Of a stretch of 64,000 bases of DNA, positions 17,518-25,291 are shown in pieces (the stretch's first letter is position 1; each line of letters starts with the position of its first letter). The notes below the pieces were generated by a model, which was not told where the DNA came from, did not search any database, and worked only from the letters and a program-made list of their open reading frames with translations. Made by a program: the position numbers and the translations under genes. This DNA is from Marinobacter profundi. GTDB lineage: Bacteria > Pseudomonadota > Gammaproteobacteria > Pseudomonadales > Oleiphilaceae. The stretch spans positions 462,806 to 526,805 of the forward strand of contig NZ_KZ319369.1 of the NCBI RefSeq assembly GCF_002744715.1. The letters run 5' to 3'.

Positions 17518-17659
17518 TCGCAAAATTCCTTCCGACAGCTTGGTCAGCTCCGTATTATGCTTTAGTCTTAGTTGTCCGTTCTGATAACGACTTTTTATAA
17601 CAATAAAAGCGCCGCATGCTTCACGGGCGCCTGCCGACAATAATAACAAGGAGCCAGAC

Positions 17660-19342
17660 ATGGCGGTCGACAGTGACAAACAGACTTCCCTTCACTGCCT
17701 GTATTACTGGGCAAAGCAGACGCCTGACCGGGTTTACCTGAGCCAGCCCTATCCGGATGGCCGGGTTGAGGATATTACCTGGCGCCACGCTGCCGACCAG
17801 GTTTCCCGCATGGCCGGCTATCTCAACGGCCTGGAGCTGCCACCGCGCAGCAATATCGCCATTCTGGGTCGTAACAGCGCCCACTGGATACTGGCGGATC
17901 TGGCCATCTGGTCCGCCGGACATGTCTCGGTGCCGTTGTATCCGACCCTGAACGGGGACACAGCAGCCTACGTTCTAGAGCACAGTGAAGCGAAGCTGTT
18001 GTTCCTGGGCAAAATGGACGGCACTGCAGACGGCTGGAATGACATTCGGGGCCACCTGCCCGCGGAATTGCCAATCGTTTCCCTGCCGATGTCGCCGTTG
18101 GACGATACCCCCGCCTGGAGCGACATTGTTGCCAGTGGCACGGCGGCAGAGCCGAAGCTGCCGGCGCCGGATGATCTGGCAACCATTGTTTATACCTCAG
18201 GTAGTACCGGTCGTCCGAAAGGGGTGATGCACAGTTTCCGCACCATGATCTCCGTGGCCGATGGTTTGCAGCAGCTGTTTCCGGTCGATCAAAACGAGCG
18301 GATGCTGTCGTACCTGCCGCTGGCCCATGTTGCCGAACGGGCGGCGGTGGAAACCCAGTCGTTGTATTACGGTTTTCACCTTTACTTCGCCAACTCCCTT
18401 GATACCTTCCAGGAAGACCTGCAGCGGGCCCGGCCCACACTGTTCTTCTCGGTACCCCGGCTGTGGATGAAGTTCTACATGGCCATCAACAGCAAGTTGC
18501 CACCGGCCAGGCAGAAGTTGCTGTTCAATATCCCGCTGGTCAGCGGGCTGGTAAAGAGGAAGGTACTGAAGCAGCTGGGCCTGGACCACTGCCGCGCGGC
18601 GCTCACCGGTGCCGCTCCGCTTTCGGCCGAGATCATCGGCTGGTACCGTAATCTGGGGCTGGAATTGCTGGAGGTATACGGCATGTCCGAAAACTTCGGC
18701 TACTCCCATGCCAACCGCCCCGGCCAGACCAAGGTGGGCACCGTGGGATTCTGCAATCCCGGCGTGGAGCACCGTCTCGGTGAGGGGGGCGAAATCGAGG
18801 TCCGCAGTCCGGGGCAGATGCTGGGTTACTTCCGCAATGAAGAGAAAACCCGCGAGGATGTGACCGCGGATGGTTTTCTGAAAACCGGCGACATGGGGGA
18901 AATTGACAATGACGGTTGTTTGCGGATAACCGGGCGGGTTAAAGACCTGTTCAAGACCTCCAAGGGCAAGTATGTGGTACCGGTGCCGATCGAGAATCGC
19001 TTTAACCACCCGAAAGCCGAGGTGGTCTGTGTGGCCGGCGCCAATCAGCCGCAACCCTGCCTGATGGTCCTGCTGTCAGAAGAAGCGCGGGCCGAGCTGG
19101 AGAGCGGGGCTGACCGTACCGAACTGGAACAGGAGCTGCAGGCGCAGCTGGCAGCGGTGAATGAGGGCTGTGAGCCCCACGAAAAGCTGGCCTTTGTGGT
19201 TGTGGTGGCCGAGCCCTGGACCATGGAAAACGGTATGTTGACGCCCACCATGAAGATCAAGCGCAACGTGATCGAAAACTTTTATACCGAGAAGATGAAT
19301 GACTGGTTCAGCCGCAAGCGTCCGGTTGTTTGGGAATTCTGA
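17660..19342 (+). CDS. AMP-dependent acyl-CoA synthetase (long-chain type)
   Basis: 560-residue adenylate-forming enzyme that activates a fatty acid with ATP and CoA. The P-loop-like motif IVYTSGSTGRPKGVMHSF is at about residues 175-192; YGMSENFGYSHAN (about 341-353), LKTGDMGEID (about 409-418) and GRVKDLFKTSKGKYVVP (about 427-443) complete the family's core motifs. The GRxKDxFKTSKGKYVxP form and the short C-terminal domain are those of the FadD15/long-chain bacterial group. AAGGAG sits nine bases before the ATG. It is monocistronic and ends in a strong bidirectional terminator. Confidence 0.87.
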   Translation: MAVDSDKQTSLHCLYYWAKQTPDRVYLSQPYPDGRVEDITWRHAADQVSRMAGYLNGLELPPRSNIAILGRNSAHWILADLAIWSAGHVSVPLYPTLNGDTAAYVLEHSEAKLLFLGKMDGTADGWNDIRGHLPAELPIVSLPMSPLDDTPAWSDIVASGTAAEPKLPAPDDLATIVYTSGSTGRPKGVMHSFRTMISVADGLQQLFPVDQNERMLSYLPLAHVAERAAVETQSLYYGFHLYFANSLDTFQEDLQRARPTLFFSVPRLWMKFYMAINSKLPPARQKLLFNIPLVSGLVKRKVLKQLGLDHCRAALTGAAPLSAEIIGWYRNLGLELLEVYGMSENFGYSHANRPGQTKVGTVGFCNPGVEHRLGEGGEIEVRSPGQMLGYFRNEEKTREDVTADGFLKTGDMGEIDNDGCLRITGRVKDLFKTSKGKYVVPVPIENRFNHPKAEVVCVAGANQPQPCLMVLLSEEARAELESGADRTELEQELQAQLAAVNEGCEPHEKLAFVVVVAEPWTMENGMLTPTMKIKRNVIENFYTEKMNDWFSRKRPVVWEF

Positions 19343-19351
19343 TTCCGCCAT

Positions 19352-19384
19352 AAAAAAACCGGTGGTCATGCCACCGGTTTTTTT
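19352..19384. terminator. Bidirectional rho-independent terminator
   Basis: AAAAAAACCGGTGG, loop TCATG, CCACCGGTTTTTTT: a stable GC stem flanked by A and T tracts, so it works on both strands. It separates the acyl-CoA synthetase from the convergent 61-residue gene. Confidence 0.9.
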
Positions 19385-19416
19385 GTGTCTGCAAATTGGC
19401 TCGTCAGCACGAAAGT

Positions 19417-19602
19417 TCAGTGCTCGCCCTGAGGCATCGGCTGCAGCTCCGGAGTAGCGGCCCGGGCCTTACGTCCCCAGGAACGGAACATTTTTGCAAT
19501 CTGTTTGCCGGCTGCACGGCTGTACTGACGCCTGACCTCGGTAGAGTTGTGGAGGATACTTGACGGCAGCGGGTTTGCGGTTGCGATATGCTTCTGGGTC
19601 AT
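19417..19602 (-). CDS. Small basic protein, hypothetical
   Basis: 61-residue basic protein of unknown function, with a central segment EVRRQYSRAAGKQIAKMF likely to be an amphipathic helix. No signal peptide or membrane segment. What supports it as a gene is the excellent ribosome site GGAGGAAGG nine bases before the ATG and its own terminator downstream. It is divergent from the LysR-type regulator, with about 125 bases between them. Confidence 0.65.
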   Translation of the reverse strand: MTQKHIATANPLPSSILHNSTEVRRQYSRAAGKQIAKMFRSWGRKARAATPELQPMPQGEH

Positions 19603-19729
19603 AGCGCCTTCCTCCTTTTTTCAAAAGTGAGTAATGGGATTGATCCGAATATGCCTTGAATTCTAAGGATTCTTTTTTGCAGCGTGAATACGTTAAACTC
19701 CGTACTCATGTTGCAAATATGCAGTGACT

Positions 19730-20635
19730 ATGGATTGGGATTATCTTCGTTATCTACATGCTCTGGCAACTGGTGGAACCCTCGCCAGGGCCGGTGAAAT
19801 CTTGGGCGTTCACCAGACCACGGTGCTCCGGCGCCTCGACCAGATGGAAGAGCAGCTCGGGGTACAGTTCTTCGAGCGCAACCGGGATGGTTTACAGCTC
19901 ACCCCTGCGGGAGAAATTGCCTTCCGCGAGGCTGAACGGCTGACCATCGAGATGGAAAATCTTGAACGGGAGCTGGTTGGCCAGGACTCTGCCCCGGTGG
20001 GCAAGGTCCGGCTGGCACTGACCGACGCCATGCTGGCGGGCCTGGTGGCCCCGGTCATTGCGGAACTGACAATGGAATACCCGGATATCGAACTGGAAGT
20101 GCTTACCGACAACGATGTCCTCAACCTCAGCCACCGCGAGGCGGATCTGACCCTGCGGCCGGTCAACAAGCCCCAGGCCACCCTCGAGGGAGAACAGATC
20201 GGTACTGTGGAGTCTGCCATCTACGCCGGTGCCGGCTATCTGCAACGCCACCCGGAAGCAGACCCCGACAACCATCCCGAAGCCTGCCTGTGGATCGTCC
20301 CGGACGACAGCTTCAGCCAGCTGGCCACCGGCCGCTGGTATCGCAAGCAGCTGCGGCACGCCAACGCACTGATCCGTTGCAATAGCCTGCAGGCCATGCA
20401 CAACCTCGCGCGGGCGGGGGCCGGGCTGGCAGTGTTGCCCTGTTACCTGGGTGACGCCTCGCCGGAACTGACGCGACTGGCAGGTCCGCTGGAGGGCGAG
20501 GGGGTGGATCTGTGGTTGCTGGTCAACCAGGACACCCAGCAGATGGCGCGGGTAAGGATGGTGATGGAATTCATGGTGGCGCGGCTGCAACGGATGCAGG
20601 ATCGCATCGAGGGGATCCGGCCGGCAGAGGCCTAG
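19730..20635 (+). CDS. LysR family transcriptional regulator
   Basis: 301-residue regulator. The N-terminal winged helix-turn-helix (about residues 3-62) contains GGTLARAGEILGVHQTTVLRRLDQMEEQLG, and the rest is the periplasmic-binding-type effector domain. The ATG at 19730 gives the usual LysR spacing; a GTG two codons upstream is an alternative. Target genes are unknown: the only divergent neighbour is the small basic protein at 19417-19602, which would be the first candidate. Its stop codon overlaps the stop of the convergent transglycosylase gene inside a CTAG. Confidence 0.88.
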   Translation: MDWDYLRYLHALATGGTLARAGEILGVHQTTVLRRLDQMEEQLGVQFFERNRDGLQLTPAGEIAFREAERLTIEMENLERELVGQDSAPVGKVRLALTDAMLAGLVAPVIAELTMEYPDIELEVLTDNDVLNLSHREADLTLRPVNKPQATLEGEQIGTVESAIYAGAGYLQRHPEADPDNHPEACLWIVPDDSFSQLATGRWYRKQLRHANALIRCNSLQAMHNLARAGAGLAVLPCYLGDASPELTRLAGPLEGEGVDLWLLVNQDTQQMARVRMVMEFMVARLQRMQDRIEGIRPAEA

Positions 20636-21339
20636 CCGCAGAACGGCCAGATTTCATAGAATCGCCAGCACTGGAATTCCTGTTCGCAGCTGGCCAGTTG
20701 TTGCCCGTAACGCCGGGCGCGGGCGGCAACCCGGACGGCCAGCGACGACACCTCGGGTTTGGCGCGGTAGCTGCCACGACGGTAACCGGTGCGCCCTTCA
20801 TGATAGGCCAGGTACAGCTGGCGGGCGTTGTCCGGGGCGATGCGCAGGTGCCGGTGGCTCAGGCTGTTATACCAGCCGATGAAGTCCAGGGCATGGCGAA
20901 TGTGGGTGCGGACCACCAGGCTGCCACCGTCCACCGCCTCAAGGTATTCACTCCACGCCGGATCCAGCGCCTGGGCATAGCCATAGGCGGAGGACGGGCG
21001 GGTCCACGGAATGAAGCCGAGCAGGGTGGTTCGCGGGGGTTGGGCATGGCTGCGGAAGGACGATTCGTGATAGACAAAGGCCATCTGGACCTCCACCGGA
21101 GAGCCCCAGCGCTCGCGGGATTCCACCGCGTAGTCGTACCACGCAGGATGTTCGCGGAAGATTTCACACAGGTTATCGGGATTGCGCGGCGGGTCTGGCG
21201 CCAGCAGGCTGAATCGCAGGGTAACCCACACCGCAACCAGCACACCGGCCACGGGGAAACCGTACCAGCGCAGCCTGGATTTCAGTAAGCGCAGCCGTTG
21301 TTGGCGGCGGGTCTTTTTGCGGGTTTTTCGTTTTGCCAT
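20632..21339 (-). CDS. Membrane-anchored lytic transglycosylase (SLT-like)
   Basis: 235-residue protein with a very basic start (MAKRKTRKKTRRQQR), one membrane segment (about 26-44) and a transglycosylase-like domain. MAFVYHESSFRSHA (about residues 84-97) carries the candidate catalytic glutamate and YGYAQALDPAWSEY (about 115-128) the second SLT motif; YNSLSHRHL and YLAYHEGRTGYRRG follow. It should cleave peptidoglycan glycan strands from the periplasmic side. The reading frame extends 34 codons upstream of 21339, but the basic start plus anchor is what the family shows. Confidence 0.8.
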   Translation of the reverse strand: MAKRKTRKKTRRQQRLRLLKSRLRWYGFPVAGVLVAVWVTLRFSLLAPDPPRNPDNLCEIFREHPAWYDYAVESRERWGSPVEVQMAFVYHESSFRSHAQPPRTTLLGFIPWTRPSSAYGYAQALDPAWSEYLEAVDGGSLVVRTHIRHALDFIGWYNSLSHRHLRIAPDNARQLYLAYHEGRTGYRRGSYRAKPEVSSLAVRVAARARRYGQQLASCEQEFQCWRFYEIWPFCG

Positions 21340-21377
21340 GGCGGGCTGATTATAACGTCCGGTGCCCGATTGATGCG

Positions 21378-23393
21378 TTACCGATTCGACACTCCGTGAC
21401 GATGGCCGTCGGGGATGACCACCCGGTCGGTGTACTGGCACAGTTCCTGGTAGACCCGTTCCCGCTGGCGGTCATAACGGTGCGAAAAGTGAAACGCGAT
21501 CAGCTGCCGGACGTCGGCCAGGTTGGCGATGCGGGCGCAGGCTTCGGTAGTCAGGTGCTGGGTGCGGACCGCCTGGTCCTTGTCCTCGCACAGGAACGAC
21601 GACTCGCAGAACAGGGTATGGGCGCCACGGGCAAGCCGGCACAGCCGGTCGATGTTCTCGGGGCTGTCACGGAAATCCGTCGCATAGACCACCTGTTCAC
21701 CGGGTTCTTCAAGTAACAACTGGCTGGCCAGTTCGGCAACGGTGAAGCGGGTCCGGCCGTCCGGCGCCAGGGTGCGGTCCAGCTCGTCGTTCAGCCAGGC
21801 TTGCTTGAGCTCCTGCAGCCAGGGCCCGGGCGCAAGGCCCAGCGCAGCCAGGCCGTCCCGGCGCACGTGGAGCTGGAAGCGGGGCTCGTAGCTGTAGGCC
21901 AGCACCGGCACCCGATGGTCCAGCTGGGTTGCCCTCATCACAAAGCCGGGTTCGCGACGGATGACGCCCTCCCGCAGCGGCAGGTCTTCCAGCGGCTCGG
22001 CCCCTGCGATGCCGGCGACAATGCGCCAGCGCCGCAGGTGTTCGCCATACCATTCATGGATTTCAAAGCAGGGGCCGCGGTCCTCCACCCGGTCCCAGAG
22101 AATCCCGTTCACCATCCCGAGAATATGACGGTGTAACCCGGGTGGCCCATAAAGCCGGCAGGGTGGGAAATGGCCGATGCGACTGCGCATGAACCAGACA
22201 AAGCCGCCAATGTGGTCAGCGTGGGCATGGGTGATAAAGACGTCTGAAACCTGGTGGGCAGCCCGCAACGGCATCCGGCCGGCATCGCCGAGGTCAAACA
22301 ACAGGCTGCGGGGCTGATGCAGCATGCGCAACTGCATCAGTGGATCACCGGTCACGCCATTGACCAGGGTGGCCACCACCTGGCCGATCCGGATGGCAAC
22401 CTGGGGTTCCCGGGCAACACTGGTCAGCGTCCCCAGTTCAACTCTCACCTCGGTTGCGCGGGGCGCTTTATCCGGTAGCGCCGGCGGTTTGCGCAGGGTG
22501 CGGAGCTGGCCGTCACGGATTGCAGCATCCCGTACCAACAGCTGGTTGACAGGGCCGGGTGGCGCGGCCACCTGCAACTGCAGCAGGTGCGGCGCTGCCC
22601 CGCTGATGCAGGCCAGGGTTTTGAACTCGCCGTTGCAGAGCAGGGCAACCTGGCGGCCCTGCCAGGCAGCCGGATTATCCAGGGACGGTGGCGTGCCCAG
22701 CAGCGCCAGGCCGTCGGTTGCCAACTCCAGCTGGCTGCTGTGGGCCATGTGCGCCTGCCACAGCTGATTGCGTAACCGGACCCGCTCCGGTCTTGCCAGG
22801 GTGTGGGCGTGGGCGGAGGGCGTCAGCCGGATCAGCCGCAGGGGCAGCGCGGCCAGTTCGCCCGCCAGCGGAAAAGGTTTGTCCTCAGGGCACAGCAACA
22901 GGCACAGCCCGGCGCCGCTGGTCGTGACAAGGGCCGGAATCAGTTCCGCTCCGCCAACGCCTCGCACCACGCCGGGGCTGTCGAGAAAGAGGGGGCCGGG
23001 CGGTGCCCTGGTCAGCAGGCGAGTGACGGCCAGTAGCAGCGGCAGCCGGAAGCGGCCGGCATCAAGGCTGCACAGCGGCTCGGTTGCCAGCACATGCCAC
23101 TGATGGCCGTCAAACCGGCCGAGGCTGACCGTGCCCGGCACGCCGAAGCCGGGCAGCCCCGGGTCGCAGTTCAGGCAATAGCCGGTCTGCCCCCGGTCGC
23201 TGAGGGCTGTCACCAGTGTCCGGATGAGGGTTGTTTTGCCGGCCCCGGATTCGCCCACCACGATGACCCGGGTGTGGCCTTCAGCCAGTTCCGCAATCAG
23301 TTGCGGCCAGGCGGTGCCCGCGCTATCGGGGTCGCCGGCAAGATGGGTCAATCGCTCCATTTCGACTGCCTCTGGCATATCTTCGCTGTTCAT
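21378..23393 (-). CDS. Fusion of Clp1/Grc3-like P-loop kinase domain and RNase Z-like MBL nuclease
   Basis: 671-residue single-frame protein. Residues about 25-215 resemble the Clp1/Grc3 polynucleotide 5'-kinase P-loop domain: Walker A GESGAGKTT (47-55), NCDPGLPGFGVPGTVSL (75-91) in place of the family's DxDxGQ...PGxxSL, and DSPGVVRGVG (138-147) in place of NTPGWVKGxG. Residues about 330-671 are an RNase Z-like metallo-beta-lactamase: THAHADHIGG (388-397), QLDHRVPVLAYSYE, ATDFRDSP, and IAFHFSHRYD near the end; the usual HEATF is CESSF. The expected roles would be 5'-phosphorylation and endonucleolytic cleavage of RNA, so one protein could cut and phosphorylate. Three 14-bp repeats abut the ATG. 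Degenerate kinase motifs leave activity uncertain. Not the housekeeping RNase Z in form. Confidence 0.75.
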   Translation of the reverse strand: MNSEDMPEAVEMERLTHLAGDPDSAGTAWPQLIAELAEGHTRVIVVGESGAGKTTLIRTLVTALSDRGQTGYCLNCDPGLPGFGVPGTVSLGRFDGHQWHVLATEPLCSLDAGRFRLPLLLAVTRLLTRAPPGPLFLDSPGVVRGVGGAELIPALVTTSGAGLCLLLCPEDKPFPLAGELAALPLRLIRLTPSAHAHTLARPERVRLRNQLWQAHMAHSSQLELATDGLALLGTPPSLDNPAAWQGRQVALLCNGEFKTLACISGAAPHLLQLQVAAPPGPVNQLLVRDAAIRDGQLRTLRKPPALPDKAPRATEVRVELGTLTSVAREPQVAIRIGQVVATLVNGVTGDPLMQLRMLHQPRSLLFDLGDAGRMPLRAAHQVSDVFITHAHADHIGGFVWFMRSRIGHFPPCRLYGPPGLHRHILGMVNGILWDRVEDRGPCFEIHEWYGEHLRRWRIVAGIAGAEPLEDLPLREGVIRREPGFVMRATQLDHRVPVLAYSYEPRFQLHVRRDGLAALGLAPGPWLQELKQAWLNDELDRTLAPDGRTRFTVAELASQLLLEEPGEQVVYATDFRDSPENIDRLCRLARGAHTLFCESSFLCEDKDQAVRTQHLTTEACARIANLADVRQLIAFHFSHRYDRQRERVYQELCQYTDRVVIPDGHRHGVSNR

Positions 23394-23394
23394 T

Positions 23395-23436
23395 CTTTGC
23401 TCAACTATCTTTACTCAACTGTCTTTGTTCAACTAT
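23395..23436 (-). repeat. Three 14-bp tandem repeats abutting a start codon
   Basis: Read on the minus strand: ATAGTTGAACAAAG, ACAGTTGAGTAAAG, ATAGTTGAGCAAAG, followed directly by AATG, where ATG starts the Clp1/RNase Z fusion gene. Units differ at two or three positions. The GAGCAAAG end of each unit occupies the ribosome-binding position. Confidence 0.75.
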
Positions 23437-23534
23437 GGAGCAGGCCGCCACAGATGCAAGCGGAAGCCCACGCCTGCGGCCTGAGCCGCACCGGGTTGTG
23501 GGGCGGACGTGGGATGGAATCGGAGGGCGAGTAA

Positions 23535-24674
23535 ATGGCGAAGGTAGTTACCGGACACGGCTCAGACACGACCGTCCGGCTGTTCCTCGCCGGGGATGTG
23601 ATGACCGGGCGCGGGATTGACCAGGCACTTGGCCATCCGTCGCCACCGGCGCTCTATGAATCCTGGGTGCGGGATGCACGGGAGTACATCGCCCTGGCGG
23701 AAGAGCGCAATGGCCCCATTGCGCGGCCGCTGGCGGACGACGCTGTCTGGGGCGATGCGCTGGGCGTGCTGGCGCGATTCGCCCCGGATGTCCGGTTGGT
23801 GAACCTGGAAACCAGCATTACCACCAGCGCTACGCCCTGGCCGGGCAAGGGGATTCATTACCGGATGCACCCGGCCAATATCGGCTGTCTGGCGGCCGCC
23901 GGCCTGGATGTCTGCGGACTGGCCAACAATCACGTACTGGACTGGGGACACCCCGGGCTTTATGAAACTCTCGAATGCCTGCAGGCAGCGGGAATCGCCG
24001 CCCCCGGTGCCGGTACGGACCTGTCCGGGGCCCAGGCGCCGGCGACCGTGGCGCTTCGCGGTGGTGGCCGTTTACGGGTGGTGGCCTGCGGCCTGGCATC
24101 CAGTGGCATTCCGGAGTCCTGGGCGGCCAGGGACGGACGCGGCGGAGTCTTCCTGTTACCGGACCTGTCGGCCCGCAGTGTCCACCAACTCGCCGGCATC
24201 ATCGCTGCGGCCAGGCAGCCCGGGGATATCGTTGTGGTTTCGGTGCACTGGGGCGGTAACTGGGGCTACGACGTCGATCTTGGGCAACAGCGCTTCGCCC
24301 GTCAGTTGATCGACCGGGCCGGAGTGGCTGTGATTCATGGCCATTCCTCCCACCATCCCCAGGGCCTGGAGGTGTATCGCAACCGGCTGATCCTGTATGG
24401 CTGTGGTGACCTGATTAACGATTACGAGGGGATAGGCGGCCACGAGATGTATCGGCCGGAGCTCTCGCTGATGTACCTGATCACGCTGGATGCCGGCAGC
24501 GGGGAGCTCAGACAGCTTGCCCTGGTGCCAATGAGGATGGCGCGGTTCCGGCTCAATCGGGCGACGGCAGAAGAAGCGCGCTGGCTGGCAGAGCGGCTGA
24601 ACGGCGTCTGTCGGGAATATGGTACAAGTTGCCGGCTGGCGCCGGACGGCTGGCTGATGGCGGGCTGGAACTGA
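23535..24674 (+). CDS. CapA family protein (calcineurin-like metallophosphoesterase fold)
   Basis: 379-residue protein of the CapA/PgsA family (PF09587), related to poly-gamma-glutamate capsule synthesis proteins. Conserved metal-site motifs: FLAGDVMTGRGID (about residues 16-28), VNLETSIT (about 94-101), GLANNHVLDWG (about 128-138), VVSVHWGGNWGY (about 234-245), and GHSSHHPQGLEVY (about 268-280). No signal peptide is evident, unlike many homologues, so cytoplasmic location is possible. GGAGGGCGAG precedes the ATG. No other capsule genes are nearby, so a polyglutamate role is not supported by context. Confidence 0.85.
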   Translation: MAKVVTGHGSDTTVRLFLAGDVMTGRGIDQALGHPSPPALYESWVRDAREYIALAEERNGPIARPLADDAVWGDALGVLARFAPDVRLVNLETSITTSATPWPGKGIHYRMHPANIGCLAAAGLDVCGLANNHVLDWGHPGLYETLECLQAAGIAAPGAGTDLSGAQAPATVALRGGGRLRVVACGLASSGIPESWAARDGRGGVFLLPDLSARSVHQLAGIIAAARQPGDIVVVSVHWGGNWGYDVDLGQQRFARQLIDRAGVAVIHGHSSHHPQGLEVYRNRLILYGCGDLINDYEGIGGHEMYRPELSLMYLITLDAGSGELRQLALVPMRMARFRLNRATAEEARWLAERLNGVCREYGTSCRLAPDGWLMAGWN

Positions 24675-24720
24675 CGGCCGTTGAAGGTGATTTCGGTGTT
24701 GCCCGGCCGGGTTGTGGGCA

Positions 24721-24743
24721 GGGGCACGGTGTTGCCGTGCCCC
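24721..24743. terminator. Hairpin terminator between convergent genes
   Basis: GGGGCACGG, loop TGTTG, CCGTGCCCC: perfect 9-bp GC stem midway between the stops of the capA-like gene and ppiC. No T tract on either side. Confidence 0.6.
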
Positions 24744-24756
24744 GCCAGGATTCGGC

Positions 24757-25035
24757 TCAGGTGCGGCTGGTTACTTCCAGCAGGTGGTAGCCGAACTGGG
24801 TCTTGACCGGACCAATGACGGTATTCAGCTCGCTGCTGAACACGGCCTTGTCGAATTCCGGAACCATCTGGCCCGGGCCAAAGGAACCGAGCTCGCCACC
24901 GTTGCGGCCGGACGGGCAGGAGGAGTGTTGCTTGGCAACTTCTGCGAAGTCCTGACCACCTTCGATGGCTTTTTTCAGTTCTTCACACTTTGCTTCGCTG
25001 TCTACCAGAATGTGGCGTGCGGTTGCCTGGGTCAT
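24757..25035 (-). CDS. ppiC: Peptidyl-prolyl isomerase, parvulin PpiC
   Basis: 92-residue single-domain parvulin, the length of E. coli PpiC, catalysing cis-trans isomerisation of prolyl bonds in the cytoplasm. Visible: ARHILVDSEAKCEEL (about 6-20), FAEVAKQHSSCPSGRNGGEL (about 30-49), LGSFGPGQMVPEFDKAVF, and GPVKTQFGYHLLEV, all classic parvulin motifs. No signal peptide. It is divergent from ybiT, with about 255 bases between the starts and no other gene seen there. Confidence 0.95.
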   Translation of the reverse strand: MTQATARHILVDSEAKCEELKKAIEGGQDFAEVAKQHSSCPSGRNGGELGSFGPGQMVPEFDKAVFSSELNTVIGPVKTQFGYHLLEVTSRT

Positions 25036-25291
25036 GATCTGCTTCCTGTGTTGGTTTCAGCGTCGCTTGCCGGCGTGTACGTAAACAGTGCACTGGCGGG
25101 CAAAAGCGCTGAACGCGGGTTTAATGAAAGTCGGTACGGCATCCGAAGCTCGCATGCAGTCCGGCCATTATAGCGAAGGCCAGCGTTTTTATCCGTGTTA
25201 ATGCGGCCTGCGGTAATCCGTGCAAACCTGTACAATGCCGGCTTTCTTCACCGGCCGGCTGCCGGTCCTTACTTTCCAGCAGGTTCTTTCC

